Source: Cronobacter sakazakii
GTDB lineage: Bacteria > Pseudomonadota > Gammaproteobacteria > Enterobacterales > Enterobacteriaceae
Assembly (NCBI RefSeq): GCF_000982825.1
Contig: NZ_CP011047.1
Coordinates: 992,001-1,056,000, forward strand
Reading direction: 5' to 3'
Length of the DNA: 64,000 nucleotides
Shown: positions 8,651 to 17,486 of the stretch, piece after piece
Layout of the letters: every line of letters begins with the position of its first letter
Position numbering within the stretch: position 1 is the first letter of the stretch
Notes under the pieces: model-generated
The model's input: the letters and a program-made list of their open reading frames with translations, nothing else
The model's database searches: none
Told to the model about the DNA's origin: nothing
Program-made: the position numbers and the translations under genes

Positions 8651-10192
8651 TTACCAGGACTGGGTTGCTTTGAAGGAGTCGAGGAGGCTTTTCAGCTTGC
8701 CTTCGATCTCATCGTTATAGCCACCGGTCTGGTTGATCTCTTGCATCAGCGGAGCGTGATCACGGTCAGCGTAAGCCAGCAGAGCGGCTTCGAAGCTACC
8801 GATTTTCGCCAGTTCCACATCTTCGAGGTAACCGCGCTCCGCCGCGAACAGGACCAGGCCCTGCTGTGCAACGGACATCGGCGCGTACTGTTTCTGCTTA
8901 AGCAGTTCAGTTACTTTCTGGCCGTGGCTCAGTTGCTTACGGGTAGCTTCGTCCAGATCAGAGGCGAACTGAGAGAACGCCGCCAGTTCACGATACTGTG
9001 CCAGCGCGGTACGGATACCACCGGACAGTTTCTTGATGATCTTGGTCTGAGCAGCACCACCCACACGCGATACGGAGATACCCGGGTTAACCGCCGGACG
9101 AATACCGGAGTTAAACAGGTTGGTTTCCAGGAAGATCTGACCGTCGGTAATAGAAATTACGTTGGTCGGAACGAACGCAGAAACGTCACCCGCCTGGGTT
9201 TCGATAATCGGCAGTGCGGTCAGAGAGCCGGTTTTACCTTTCACTGCACCTTTGGTGAAGTTCTCAACGTATTCCGCGTTAACACGGGATGCGCGCTCCA
9301 GCAGACGGGAGTGGAGGTAGAACACGTCGCCCGGGAATGCTTCACGTCCCGGCGGACGACGGAGCAGCAGGGAAACCTGACGGTAAGCGACAGCCTGTTT
9401 AGACAGGTCATCGTAAACGATCAGCGCGTCTTCGCCGCGGTCACGGAAGTATTCGCCCATCGCGCAACCGGCATACGGAGCCAGGTACTGCAGCGCAGCG
9501 GATTCAGAAGCGGTCGCGACCACAACGATGGTGTTGGACAGCGCACCGTGCTCTTCCAGTTTACGAACCACGTTAGCAATGGTGGACGCTTTCTGGCCGA
9601 TAGCCACGTACACGCATTTGATGCCGGAATCGCGCTGGTTGATGATGGCGTCGATAGCCATCGCGGTTTTACCGGTCTGACGGTCGCCGATGATCAGTTC
9701 ACGCTGACCACGACCGATTGGGATCATGGCGTCAACGGACTTATAACCGGTCTGTACAGGCTGGTCTACGGACTGACGATCGATAACGCCCGGTGCGATA
9801 ACTTCGATTGGCGAGAAGCCATCGTGTTCAACCGGACCTTTACCATCGATCGGCGCGCCGAGGGTGTTAACCACACGGCCCAGCAGGCCACGGCCAACCG
9901 GCACTTCAAGAATACGGCCAGTACATTTCACCTTCATGCCTTCGGCGAGGTCAGCGTACGGACCCATAACCACTGCACCAACGGAGTCGCGCTCCAGGTT
10001 CAGTGCGATAGCGTAACGGTTACCCGGCAGGGAAATCATCTCACCCTGCATACAATCGGCCAGGCCGTGAATGCGGATAACACCGTCGCTTACAGAAACA
10101 ATAGTACCTTCGTTATGAGCTTCGCTCACAACATTGAACTGAGCAATGCGCTGCTTGATCAGTTCGCTGATTTCGGTGGAATTCAGTTGCAT
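8651..10192 (-). CDS. atpA: ATP synthase F1 alpha subunit
   Basis: The 513-residue non-catalytic nucleotide-binding subunit. It begins MQLNSTEISELIKQRI, has the P-loop GDRQTGKT near residues 169-176, and contains the alpha signature PAVNPGISVSRVGGAAQ. The length equals E. coli AtpA. It is followed 12 bases upstream in coordinate order by atpH, consistent with tight translational coupling in the operon. A 532-codon frame on the opposite strand is a shadow of the biased codon use here. Confidence 0.99.
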   Translation of the reverse strand: MQLNSTEISELIKQRIAQFNVVSEAHNEGTIVSVSDGVIRIHGLADCMQGEMISLPGNRYAIALNLERDSVGAVVMGPYADLAEGMKVKCTGRILEVPVGRGLLGRVVNTLGAPIDGKGPVEHDGFSPIEVIAPGVIDRQSVDQPVQTGYKSVDAMIPIGRGQRELIIGDRQTGKTAMAIDAIINQRDSGIKCVYVAIGQKASTIANVVRKLEEHGALSNTIVVVATASESAALQYLAPYAGCAMGEYFRDRGEDALIVYDDLSKQAVAYRQVSLLLRRPPGREAFPGDVFYLHSRLLERASRVNAEYVENFTKGAVKGKTGSLTALPIIETQAGDVSAFVPTNVISITDGQIFLETNLFNSGIRPAVNPGISVSRVGGAAQTKIIKKLSGGIRTALAQYRELAAFSQFASDLDEATRKQLSHGQKVTELLKQKQYAPMSVAQQGLVLFAAERGYLEDVELAKIGSFEAALLAYADRDHAPLMQEINQTGGYNDEIEGKLKSLLDSFKATQSW

Positions 10193-10204
10193 GCTCCAGT
10201 CCCC

Positions 10205-10738
10205 TTAAGACTGCAAGACGTCTGCGAGGCGCTCAAGACGGCCGCGCACGCTGCCGTCAATGACCGTATCACCCGAACGGATGATGACACCCGCCATTAC
10301 AGACTTATCAATTTTGCAATTCAGCTTCACTTTGCGTGACAGACGTTTTTCCATCGCGGCGCTGATTTTCGCAAGCTGTTCATCGCTCAGTGCGCTGGCG
10401 GAAGTCACTTCGACTTCAACGGTAGCCTCAAGGGCTGCGCGTAACTGAATGAACTGCTCAAGAACATCAGGAAGTACCTTCAGACGGCCGTTTTCTGCCA
10501 TCACCCGAATCAGGTTCTGGCCGTTGGCGTCTAACTGGTCACCACAGATTGCGATAAACGACTCAGCGAGCGTTTCTGGCGCCAGGGCGCCAGAGAGAAG
10601 CTCAGCCATCTGTTCGTTTTTGGCCACTTCAGCGGCAAACGCCAGCATATCCTGCCAGCGGTCGAGGCTTTGGTGTTCGACGGCAAAGTCAAAAGCTGCT
10701 TTGGCGTAGGGGCGAGCTACCGTTACAAATTCAGACAT
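10205..10738 (-). CDS. atpH: ATP synthase F1 delta subunit (peripheral stalk)
   Basis: The 177-residue delta subunit ties the b-dimer stator to the top of F1. It starts MSEFVTVARPYAKAAFDFAV and ends GRLERLADVLQS, as in E. coli and at the same length. The N-terminal part is a helical bundle and the C-terminal part (IDKSVMAGVIIRSGD) is the small mixed domain. It lies between atpF and atpA. Confidence 0.98.
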   Translation of the reverse strand: MSEFVTVARPYAKAAFDFAVEHQSLDRWQDMLAFAAEVAKNEQMAELLSGALAPETLAESFIAICGDQLDANGQNLIRVMAENGRLKVLPDVLEQFIQLRAALEATVEVEVTSASALSDEQLAKISAAMEKRLSRKVKLNCKIDKSVMAGVIIRSGDTVIDGSVRGRLERLADVLQS

Positions 10739-10752
10739 CAGCCCCTCCCTCC

Positions 10753-11223
10753 TTACAGTTCAGCGACCAGTTTATTCACGATGTCGCTGTTAGCAGCTTC
10801 ATCCACGGAACGTTCAATGATCTTCTCGGCGCCAGCAACAGCCAGGATAGCAACCTGCTTGCGCAGCTCTTCACGGGCACGTTTACGCTCGGCTTCGATT
10901 TCGGCCTGGGCCTGCGCCACGATTTTGTTACGTTCCTGCTCTGCTTCAGCTTTCGCTTCGTCCAGGATCTGAGCACGGCGTTTGTTCGCCTGCTCAATAA
11001 TCACCTGGGCTTCCGCTTTCGCTTTTTTCAGCTGGTCGGTCGCGTTGGACTGTGCAAGCTCCAGATCCTTTTTAGCGCGTTCTGCAGAAGACAGACCGTC
11101 AGCAATTTCTTTCTGACGTTTTTCGATGGCAGCCATAATTGGCGGCCATACATACTTCATACAGAACAGAACGAACAGGACAAACGCGATGGCCTGGCCG
11201 AGGATTGTTGCGTTAAGATTCAC
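10753..11223 (-). CDS. atpF: ATP synthase Fo b subunit (peripheral stalk)
   Basis: The 156-residue stator subunit. An N-terminal membrane helix (ATILGQAIAFVLFVLFCMKY) is followed by a long charged helix rich in Ala, Glu, Lys and Arg that dimerises and reaches delta. Translation starts with GTG at 11221-11223, as in E. coli, after an AAGAGG ribosome-binding site. It lies between atpE and atpH. Confidence 0.98.
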   Translation of the reverse strand: MNLNATILGQAIAFVLFVLFCMKYVWPPIMAAIEKRQKEIADGLSSAERAKKDLELAQSNATDQLKKAKAEAQVIIEQANKRRAQILDEAKAEAEQERNKIVAQAQAEIEAERKRAREELRKQVAILAVAGAEKIIERSVDEAANSDIVNKLVAEL

Positions 11224-11287
11224 AGCACAATGCCTCTTATCTGGTTAATGTTCTGATATTGCCTGGAAATTCAGACAACTTCGTTTA

Positions 11288-11527
<240 letters not shown>

Positions 11528-11577
11528 GACAGTCTCCAGTTTGTTTCAGTTAAAACGCAGTAGTGTTGAGTAAAAAA

Positions 11578-12396
11578 TCAATGCTCTTCAGATGCCATCG
11601 ACAGATAGACAATCGTCAGAACCATGAAAATGAAGGCCTGCAACGTAATGATCAGGATGTGGAAAATGGCCCAGGGCACATTTAACAACCATTGTGACCA
11701 CCACGGCAGAAGACCCGCAATCAGAATGAAAATCAGCTCACCGGCATACATGTTGCCGAACAGTCGCAGACCGAGAGAAACCGGTTTGGACAGCAGGCTC
11801 ACACCTTCCAGAATCAGGTTGATCGGAATAAATACCGGGTGATTGAACGGCTGCAGCGTCAGCTCTTTAGTAAAGCCGCCAACGCCTTTCATTTTGATGC
11901 TGTAGAAAAGAATGAGGATAAATACACCAAGCGCCATGGAAAGGGTGATGTTCACGTCCGCAGACGGCACCACGCGCAGGGCTGGCAAGCCAAATACGTG
12001 CTCGCCGATGTACGGCAGCAGGTCGATAGGCAGCAAATCCATCAGGTTCATCAGGAATACCCAGACGAAAATCGTCAGGGCCAGCGGCGCAATGAGCTTG
12101 CTTTTGCCGTGGTACATGTCTTGTACGCTACCATGCACAAAGCCGATAACCAGCTCTACCGCGGTCTGGAATTTACCCGGTACGCCGCTGGTCGCGTGTT
12201 TGGCGACTTTACGGAACAGAACCAGGAATAACAGGCCCAGCACCACCGAGAAAAACATCGAGTCGATGTTGAGCGTCCAGAAGGTGGCCGGGGGGTTATG
12301 CGGATCCACCAGCGAGAAGGTACGCAGGTCAATCTGAAGGTTATTCAGATGGTGGCCTATGTACTCCTGCGGCGTCGAGATTTCTCCTGCAGACAT
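11578..12396 (-). CDS. atpB: ATP synthase Fo a subunit
   Basis: The 272-residue membrane subunit that forms the proton half-channels; one residue longer than in E. coli. The essential Arg is residue 211 (SLGLRLFGNMYAGEL), equivalent to Arg210. Five to six hydrophobic segments are visible, and the N-terminus (EYIGHHLNNLQIDLRTFSLV) is conserved. It follows atpI by 8 bases. Confidence 0.98.
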   Translation of the reverse strand: MSAGEISTPQEYIGHHLNNLQIDLRTFSLVDPHNPPATFWTLNIDSMFFSVVLGLLFLVLFRKVAKHATSGVPGKFQTAVELVIGFVHGSVQDMYHGKSKLIAPLALTIFVWVFLMNLMDLLPIDLLPYIGEHVFGLPALRVVPSADVNITLSMALGVFILILFYSIKMKGVGGFTKELTLQPFNHPVFIPINLILEGVSLLSKPVSLGLRLFGNMYAGELIFILIAGLLPWWSQWLLNVPWAIFHILIITLQAFIFMVLTIVYLSMASEEH

Positions 12397-12404
12397 GATG
12401 CCTC

Positions 12405-12785
12405 TTACCCTTTGTTGTTAATTACAGCTGGCGCCAGTATCTGCACAACCAGCACCGAAACCCACGTCACAATCAGCGGCAAGAAAACCGCCTTCAAACA
12501 CGCCAGCGCCACCACCAGCAGGGTAAAGGTCGCAATCACCTTAAACGCTTCGCCGAAGGCGAAAGACCAGGCCACGCGGCCTTTAGCGGGTGTATGCGCC
12601 TGATGACGCCAGGCAAAATTCATAAACAGCACATTCGGCAGCCACACTGCCAGCCCTCCGCATAACGCAGAGAAGCCCCAGAAAGGGTCTTTGAAGCAAA
12701 ACAACAATCCTGCCGCCAGAACCGCGATGAACTGGATGAGCAGGAGCTTGCGGGCCACTTTTTTACTCATAAGCGACGCAGACAT
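12405..12785 (-). CDS. atpI: AtpI, accessory protein of ATP synthase assembly
   Basis: The 126-residue first gene of the operon encodes a four-helix membrane protein thought to assist c-ring assembly or Mg uptake. I chose the ATG at 12783-12785, giving MSASLMSKKVARKLLLIQF as in E. coli; the frame is open to 12851, but the likely promoter (12870-12897) and its start site near 12863 make the 126-residue form more plausible. The ribosome-binding site AAGGGAG is about a dozen bases upstream, suggesting weak translation, in keeping with the low amount of AtpI. Confidence 0.92.
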   Translation of the reverse strand: MSASLMSKKVARKLLLIQFIAVLAAGLLFCFKDPFWGFSALCGGLAVWLPNVLFMNFAWRHQAHTPAKGRVAWSFAFGEAFKVIATFTLLVVALACLKAVFLPLIVTWVSVLVVQILAPAVINNKG

Positions 12786-12869
12786 TTTGCCACTGCTCCC
12801 TTCGAGGTATGACGCGTGTCGTATAAAACGTTCTTTGACGCTCTGAGTCAAGCCTCAAAAAGCGCTCAA

Positions 12870-12897
12870 ATTATACGGGGCGAGCACGTGATTTCAA
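12870..12897 (-). promoter_or_regulatory. Sigma-70 promoter of the atp operon
   Basis: Read leftwards: TTGAAA (12897-12892), a 16-base spacer, and a perfect TATAAT (12875-12870). The predicted start near 12863 leaves a leader of about 78 bases before atpI. It is the only strong match in the interval, and in E. coli the main atp promoter also lies directly upstream of atpI. Confidence 0.75.
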
Positions 12898-13394
12898 ACT
12901 ATAAGTAGCCAAAAGGTGAATAAATGTTTAAATAATTTTCAGGAGGCATTTTTTTCAAGTTTCTCTTAAATCTGAAAGCAAATGTAAAAACTGCAAATCG
13001 CGCGAAAACCTTGCGAATAAAGCGTGCACGAGATCACATTCTAAACAATTTCTGCTCAAGCTTTAGCAGATCCTTTATGAATGCGTGTTTTATAACCTTT
13101 TGAATTTAAGACGCTTTAAACCCAAAATTTTTTAAAACACCCCGAAACACGATTAAAACCTTTCATTGACATCTATGAGAAACAATTTACGCCTTATTAG
13201 CATACAGACACCTGTACATAGCGCCCTTATATTTTCATCAGTGACTATTTACCATTTGGCGCAAATGGTGCTTAGTTATCCTTAAGCTGCAAACAAGTTA
13301 ATAAAAAGTGAAATAAGATGTTGTAATTACGCCCCATACCTCTTTTTCTGCTGACGCAATCCCGACACCTTATTTCTACTTTTTTTGATAAATA
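12898..13394. other. AT-rich intergenic region between rsmG and the atp promoter
   Basis: About 500 bases of clearly AT-rich DNA without a credible gene. It contains a perfect inverted repeat ACCATTTGGCGCAAATGGT at 13251-13269 (7-base arms, 5-base loop) and several A/T tracts. E. coli has a comparable long spacer here. I see no terminator with a T-run after rsmG, so some transcription from mnmG-rsmG may enter the atp operon. Confidence 0.5.
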
Positions 13395-14018
13395 TTAAGT
13401 TCTGTTTGCTTTAAGGATAACCAGATGGCGTTCGCCATCGAGACGCGGAACAGACAGTCTGACGATTTCTTCAACAGCAAAACCTGACGGCAGCGCGCTG
13501 ATTTCATCATCCGGACGCTGGCCTTTAAGAGCATAAAAACGCCCTTCTTCTCCCGGCAGATGATGGCACCAGTTCACCATATCCGAGAGCGACGCAAATG
13601 CGCGGCTGATAACGCCATCAAACGGCGGCTCGGCAGGAAAGGCTTCTACGCGGCTTTGAACCGGCGTGATGTTGTCGAGTTTCAGCTCGTGTTGCACCTG
13701 ACGCAAAAAACGCACGCGCTTGCCGAGACTGTCCAGCAGCGTGAAATGCCTGTCCGGACGCACAATCGCCAGCGGAATACCCGGCAGGCCAGGGCCTGTG
13801 CCAACATCAATAAAACGGGTGCCTTTTAAGTGCGGCTCCACCACGATGCTGTCCATGATATGGCGCACCAGCATCTCGTTCGGGTCGCGTACGGAGGTGA
13901 GGTTATAAGCCTTGTTCCACTTGTTCAGCATATCGACATAGGCCACCAGCTGCGCTTTCTGGTGTTCGGGCAGCGTAATCCCTGCGTCATCAAGCAGGCG
14001 GGTCAGTGTATTCAGCAC
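13395..14018 (-). CDS. rsmG: 16S rRNA (guanine527-N7)-methyltransferase
   Basis: The 207-residue enzyme methylates G527 of 16S rRNA using S-adenosylmethionine; loss gives low-level streptomycin resistance in E. coli. The SAM-binding motif is FIDVGTGPGLPGIPLAIV near residues 69-86, followed by LLDSLGKRVRFL. Translation begins with GTG at 14016-14018, as in E. coli. It follows mnmG across a hairpin at 14035-14059. Confidence 0.97.
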   Translation of the reverse strand: MLNTLTRLLDDAGITLPEHQKAQLVAYVDMLNKWNKAYNLTSVRDPNEMLVRHIMDSIVVEPHLKGTRFIDVGTGPGLPGIPLAIVRPDRHFTLLDSLGKRVRFLRQVQHELKLDNITPVQSRVEAFPAEPPFDGVISRAFASLSDMVNWCHHLPGEEGRFYALKGQRPDDEISALPSGFAVEEIVRLSVPRLDGERHLVILKANRT

Positions 14019-14034
14019 GACGGTTTTTCCATAT

Positions 14035-14059
14035 AAAAAGGGCCAGACAAGGCTGGCCC
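14035..14059 (-). terminator. Terminator or attenuator between mnmG and rsmG
   Basis: Read leftwards: GGGCCAGCC, loop, TGGCCC, then TTTTT. It sits within the 56-base spacer, immediately before the rsmG start, so it probably reduces but does not abolish rsmG expression from the mnmG promoter. Confidence 0.75.
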
Positions 14060-14074
14060 GAAGAGCGTTTCAAC

Positions 14075-15964
14075 TCAGGCACTGCGGCGCAGTAGCCCCT
14101 GTTTTTTCAGCCAGACCAGCAGAATCGAGATAGCGGCTGGCGTGATCCCGGAGATACGGGACGCCTGGCCAATCGATGCCGGTTTATGATCGTTAAGCTT
14201 GGCGATCACTTCATTGGAGAGGCCATTCACCTGGCGATAATCCAGCGTCGCCGGCAGCAGCGTGTTTTCGTTGCGCTGCTGTTTTTCAATCTCATCCTGC
14301 TGACGAGCGATATAGCCTTCGTATTTCACCTGGATCTCAACCTGCTCCGCCGCCTGCGCGTCATCCAGTGCCGGCGCGAAAGCCGATAGCGTCGTCAACT
14401 GAGCATAGGTCATTTCCGGGCGACGCAGCAGATCTTCACCGCTGGCTTCACGGGAGAGCGGCGCAGTGAGCATCGTGTTGATCTCCTCCACCGAGGCGGT
14501 AGACGGCGTCACCCAGGTGCTTCTCAGGCGCTGGCGCTCGCGTTCGATATTCTCAAGCTTCTCGTTGAAGCGCGCCCAGCGCGCATCGTCGACCAGTCCC
14601 ATTTCGCGACCAACTTCGGTCAGGCGTAAATCGGCGTTATCTTCGCGCAGCATCAGGCGATATTCGGCACGCGAGGTGAACATGCGGTACGGCTCTTTGG
14701 TGCCGAGCGTGCAGAGGTCATCCACCAGCACGCCAAGGTAAGCCTGAGAGCGCCCCGGCGCCCAGCCCTCTTTCTCCGCCGAGTAACGGCCCGCGTTCAG
14801 ACCGGCCAGCAGCCCCTGAGCCGCGGCTTCTTCGTAACCGGTCGTGCCGTTGATCTGGCCTGCGAAGAACAGCCCGTGGATATATTTGCTTTCGAGCGTC
14901 GGCTTCAGGTCGCGCGGATCGAAGAAATCGTACTCAATCGCGTAACCCGGGCGAACAATTTTCGCGTTCTCCATCCCTTTCATGGAACGGACGATTTGCA
15001 TCTGCACGTCGAACGGCAGGCTGGTGGAGATGCCGTTCGGGTAAATTTCGTTGCTGGTCAGCCCTTCCGGCTCCAGGAAAATCTGGTGCGCGTTGCGATC
15101 GGCGAAGCGCATCACTTTATCTTCGATGGAAGGGCAATAGCGCGGGCCGATCCCTTCGATAACCCCCGCGTACATCGGGCTGCGATCGAGGTTACTGCGG
15201 ATCACGTCATGGGTCTTCTCATTGGTGTGCGTGACGTAGCACGGCACCTGACGCGGATGCTGATCCGCCGAGCCCATAAACGAGAAGACCGGCATTGGAT
15301 TGTCGCCATGCTGCTGGTCGAGCACGCTAAAATCGATAGTGCGCGCGTCAATACGCGGCGGCGTTCCGGTTTTCAGACGGCTGACGCGCAGCGGCAGTTC
15401 CCGCAGGCGACGCGCCAGCGGTACGGAAGGCGGATCGCCCGCACGGCCGCCGCTGTAGTTATCAAGTCCGATGTGAATTTTGCCGTCGAGGAACGTGCCG
15501 ACCGTCAGGACAACCGCTTTCGCGCGGAATTTCAGGCCCATCTGCGTGACGGCACCGACAACGCGATCGTTTTCCACGATCAGATCGTCAACGGCTTGCT
15601 GGAAGATCATCAGATTCGGCTGATTCTCCAGCGCGGTACGCACAGCCTGCTTGTACAGCACGCGATCTGCCTGAGCGCGGGTGGCGCGTACGGCCGGACC
15701 TTTGCTGGCGTTTAGTATCCTAAACTGGATACCCGCCTGGTCGATCGCTTTCGCCATAAGCCCGCCGAGGGCATCCACTTCCTTAACCAGATGTCCTTTA
15801 CCAATACCGCCGATCGCCGGGTTGCAGGACATCTGTCCGAGCGTGTCGATATTGTGTGTCAAAAGCAGGGTCTGCTGACCCATGCGTGCAGCGGCCATTG
15901 CGGCCTCGGTACCTGCATGACCCCCGCCAATGATAATGACGTCAAAAGGATCCGGATAAAACAT
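14075..15964 (-). CDS. mnmG: tRNA uridine-34 carboxymethylaminomethyl-modifying enzyme, MnmG
   Basis: The 629-residue FAD enzyme works with MnmE (not in this window) to install cmnm5U34 in wobble positions of several tRNAs. The FAD-binding motif IIGGGHAGTEAAMAAARMG occupies residues 11-29, the GidA signature GPRYCPSIEDKVMRF is near residue 270, and a C-terminal helical domain ends the protein. Length matches E. coli. It borders oriC, with transcription pointing away from the origin. Confidence 0.98.
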   Translation of the reverse strand: MFYPDPFDVIIIGGGHAGTEAAMAAARMGQQTLLLTHNIDTLGQMSCNPAIGGIGKGHLVKEVDALGGLMAKAIDQAGIQFRILNASKGPAVRATRAQADRVLYKQAVRTALENQPNLMIFQQAVDDLIVENDRVVGAVTQMGLKFRAKAVVLTVGTFLDGKIHIGLDNYSGGRAGDPPSVPLARRLRELPLRVSRLKTGTPPRIDARTIDFSVLDQQHGDNPMPVFSFMGSADQHPRQVPCYVTHTNEKTHDVIRSNLDRSPMYAGVIEGIGPRYCPSIEDKVMRFADRNAHQIFLEPEGLTSNEIYPNGISTSLPFDVQMQIVRSMKGMENAKIVRPGYAIEYDFFDPRDLKPTLESKYIHGLFFAGQINGTTGYEEAAAQGLLAGLNAGRYSAEKEGWAPGRSQAYLGVLVDDLCTLGTKEPYRMFTSRAEYRLMLREDNADLRLTEVGREMGLVDDARWARFNEKLENIERERQRLRSTWVTPSTASVEEINTMLTAPLSREASGEDLLRRPEMTYAQLTTLSAFAPALDDAQAAEQVEIQVKYEGYIARQQDEIEKQQRNENTLLPATLDYRQVNGLSNEVIAKLNDHKPASIGQASRISGITPAAISILLVWLKKQGLLRRSA

Positions 15965-16053
15965 GTTGGTATGACCTCGCGGTTGTGCGAAAGAGGGTTA
16001 GCTAGCCCGGGGCGTGGATTCTACTCAACTTTAGCCTGGTGAGAAAGCGCCGG

Positions 16054-16322
16054 GATCGTTGGTATTAAAAAGAAGATCTTTTATCTAAAGGATCTGTTTT
16101 ATTATGATCTCTTATTAGGATCGACATCCCTTGTGGATAACCCGGATCGCCCATTTGGGATCAAAAGGTTATCCGGGATCGCTTGCTGTGAATGATCGGT
16201 GATCCCAGACCGTATAAGCTGGGATCAGAAATGAGGGTTATACACAACTCAAAAAGCGAACAACACTTATACCTTGGATAACTACGGGTTGATCCAAGCT
16301 TTTAAGCTCTTTTATCCACAGC
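16054..16322. other. oriC: Chromosomal replication origin oriC
   Basis: The mnmG-mioC interval shows all landmarks of the E. coli origin in order. Three AT-rich 13-mers start with GATC (16075-16087, 16091-16103, 16106-16118) and form the unwinding element. DnaA boxes follow: R1 TGTGGATAA (16132-16140), R2 TTATACACA (16238-16246), R3 CTTGGATAA (16273-16281) and R4 TTATCCACA (16312-16320). About 12 GATC sites for Dam and SeqA are packed into 270 bases. The block AATGATCGGTGATCC near 16192 is shared with E. coli. R3 differs by one base from the TTTGGATAA I recall for E. coli. IHF and Fis sites probably exist but were not assigned. Confidence 0.97.
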
Positions 16323-16344
16323 TGAATGGCGATCATTTCGCCGA

Positions 16345-16785
16345 TCAGAGTAAATTTTTCCACGATCCGAGCCACACCTCAGCCGGATCTTCGGGTATAT
16401 CATGATCGAGAATGTTGATCTTAAGCGGTTCGCCGACGCGTTTCGCGCCGCATTCGATTAACAGCGCGTCCAGTTTTTCAATCGCCCCGCAAAACGTGTC
16501 GTATTCGCGGCTCCCGATACCGATAGCGCCGTAGCGAACCTGGCTGAGATCCGGACGCTGTTCTGCAAGCTCATCATATAAAGGTTGCAAATTGTCCGGC
16601 AGATCGCCCGCGCCATGCGTGGACGTCACGATAAGCCAGGTGCCTTCAGGCTTAAGATCTTCAAGAAGCGGGCCATGCAGCGTTTCGGTGCTAAAACCGG
16701 CGTCTTCCAGCTTTTCAGCCAGGTGCTCCGCCACATATTCCGCGCCGCCAAGAGTGCTGCCACTGATCAGGGTAATGTCTGTCAT
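16345..16785 (-). CDS. mioC: MioC, flavodoxin-like FMN protein
   Basis: The 146-residue protein has a flavodoxin fold: ISGSTLGGAEYVAEHLAE is the FMN phosphate-binding loop at residues 7-24, followed by VTSTHGAGDLPDN and GIGSREYDTFCGA. In E. coli it supports biotin synthase activity in vitro. It is transcribed towards oriC, and its promoter carries a DnaA box, as in E. coli. Confidence 0.96.
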   Translation of the reverse strand: MTDITLISGSTLGGAEYVAEHLAEKLEDAGFSTETLHGPLLEDLKPEGTWLIVTSTHGAGDLPDNLQPLYDELAEQRPDLSQVRYGAIGIGSREYDTFCGAIEKLDALLIECGAKRVGEPLKINILDHDIPEDPAEVWLGSWKNLL

Positions 16786-16813
16786 GGATGTCCGCCTTGA
16801 GTAAACGACGCGT

Positions 16814-16853
16814 ATTGTACGCTGTGCGGGGGCTGGGATCTACCTGTGGATAA
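16814..16853 (-). promoter_or_regulatory. mioC promoter with DnaA box
   Basis: Read leftwards: a consensus DnaA box TTATCCACA (16853-16845) precedes a -10 box TACAAT (16819-16814), about 30 bases upstream of the mioC ATG. DnaA repression of mioC transcription, which otherwise runs into oriC, is established in E. coli and likely conserved. Confidence 0.75.
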
Positions 16854-16874
16854 TATGGGTATTAAAAAATCCCT

Positions 16875-17333
16875 TTATGGGCGGATGGTACGCATGATCG
16901 GGTTTTGCAGCGAGATCAACGTCTCGGTGGACTGAATTTCATCAATTGTTTGGATCTTGTTGATAAGCACCTGCTGTAACGCGTCTATCGAACGACACAT
17001 CACTTTAATAAAGATGCTGTAGTGGCCGGTGGTGTAATAGGCCTCGGTCACTTCATCCAGGCTTTCCAGCTTTTCGAGCGCGGCCGGGTAATCTTTTGCA
17101 CTCTTGAGAATAATGCCGATAAAGCAGCACACATCGTAACCAAGCTGTTTCGGGCTGATATCGATACGCGCGCCAGTGATGATCCCCGCCTGCTTCATTT
17201 TTTCCACGCGTACATGAATCGTGCCGGGACTGACGCCGAACTGTTTAGCGAGTTCGGCATAGGCGGTACGCGCATTCGCCATTAATGCCTCCAGAATGCC
17301 GCGGTCCAGATTATCGATCTGATAATTTTCCAT
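16875..17333 (-). CDS. asnC: AsnC, Lrp/AsnC-family transcriptional regulator
   Basis: The 152-residue regulator controls asnA and itself in response to asparagine. The N-terminal helix-turn-helix is YAELAKQFGVSPGTIHVRVE (about residues 20-40), followed by the Lrp-type ligand-binding RAM domain (YYTTGHYSIFIKVMCRS). Length equals E. coli AsnC. It is divergent from asnA across a 153-base spacer. Confidence 0.97.
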   Translation of the reverse strand: MENYQIDNLDRGILEALMANARTAYAELAKQFGVSPGTIHVRVEKMKQAGIITGARIDISPKQLGYDVCCFIGIILKSAKDYPAALEKLESLDEVTEAYYTTGHYSIFIKVMCRSIDALQQVLINKIQTIDEIQSTETLISLQNPIMRTIRP

Positions 17334-17486
17334 ACGTTTTCCTTATGATTATTCAGTAATCGTCAGTTTCATGCCGTCTATATTATCGGATTAAAAGATG
17401 CGTGGCCTTTTTTATTGATGATTATTGAGCTGGCGGGCTTTTTTATTGCTTAATCAAAAGCAACAGAGGTACAGGAGCCCTAAAAA
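17334..17486. promoter_or_regulatory. Divergent asnC-asnA control region
   Basis: This A/T-rich spacer must contain the promoters of both genes and the AsnC operator. The asnA ribosome-binding site AGGAG lies at 17471-17476. I did not assign -10 and -35 boxes with confidence. Confidence 0.55.

Noticed and set aside
8741..10339. A 532-codon plus-strand frame opposite atpA and atpH
   Set aside because: Antisense shadow of atpA; it crosses into atpH without any sign of its own start signals.
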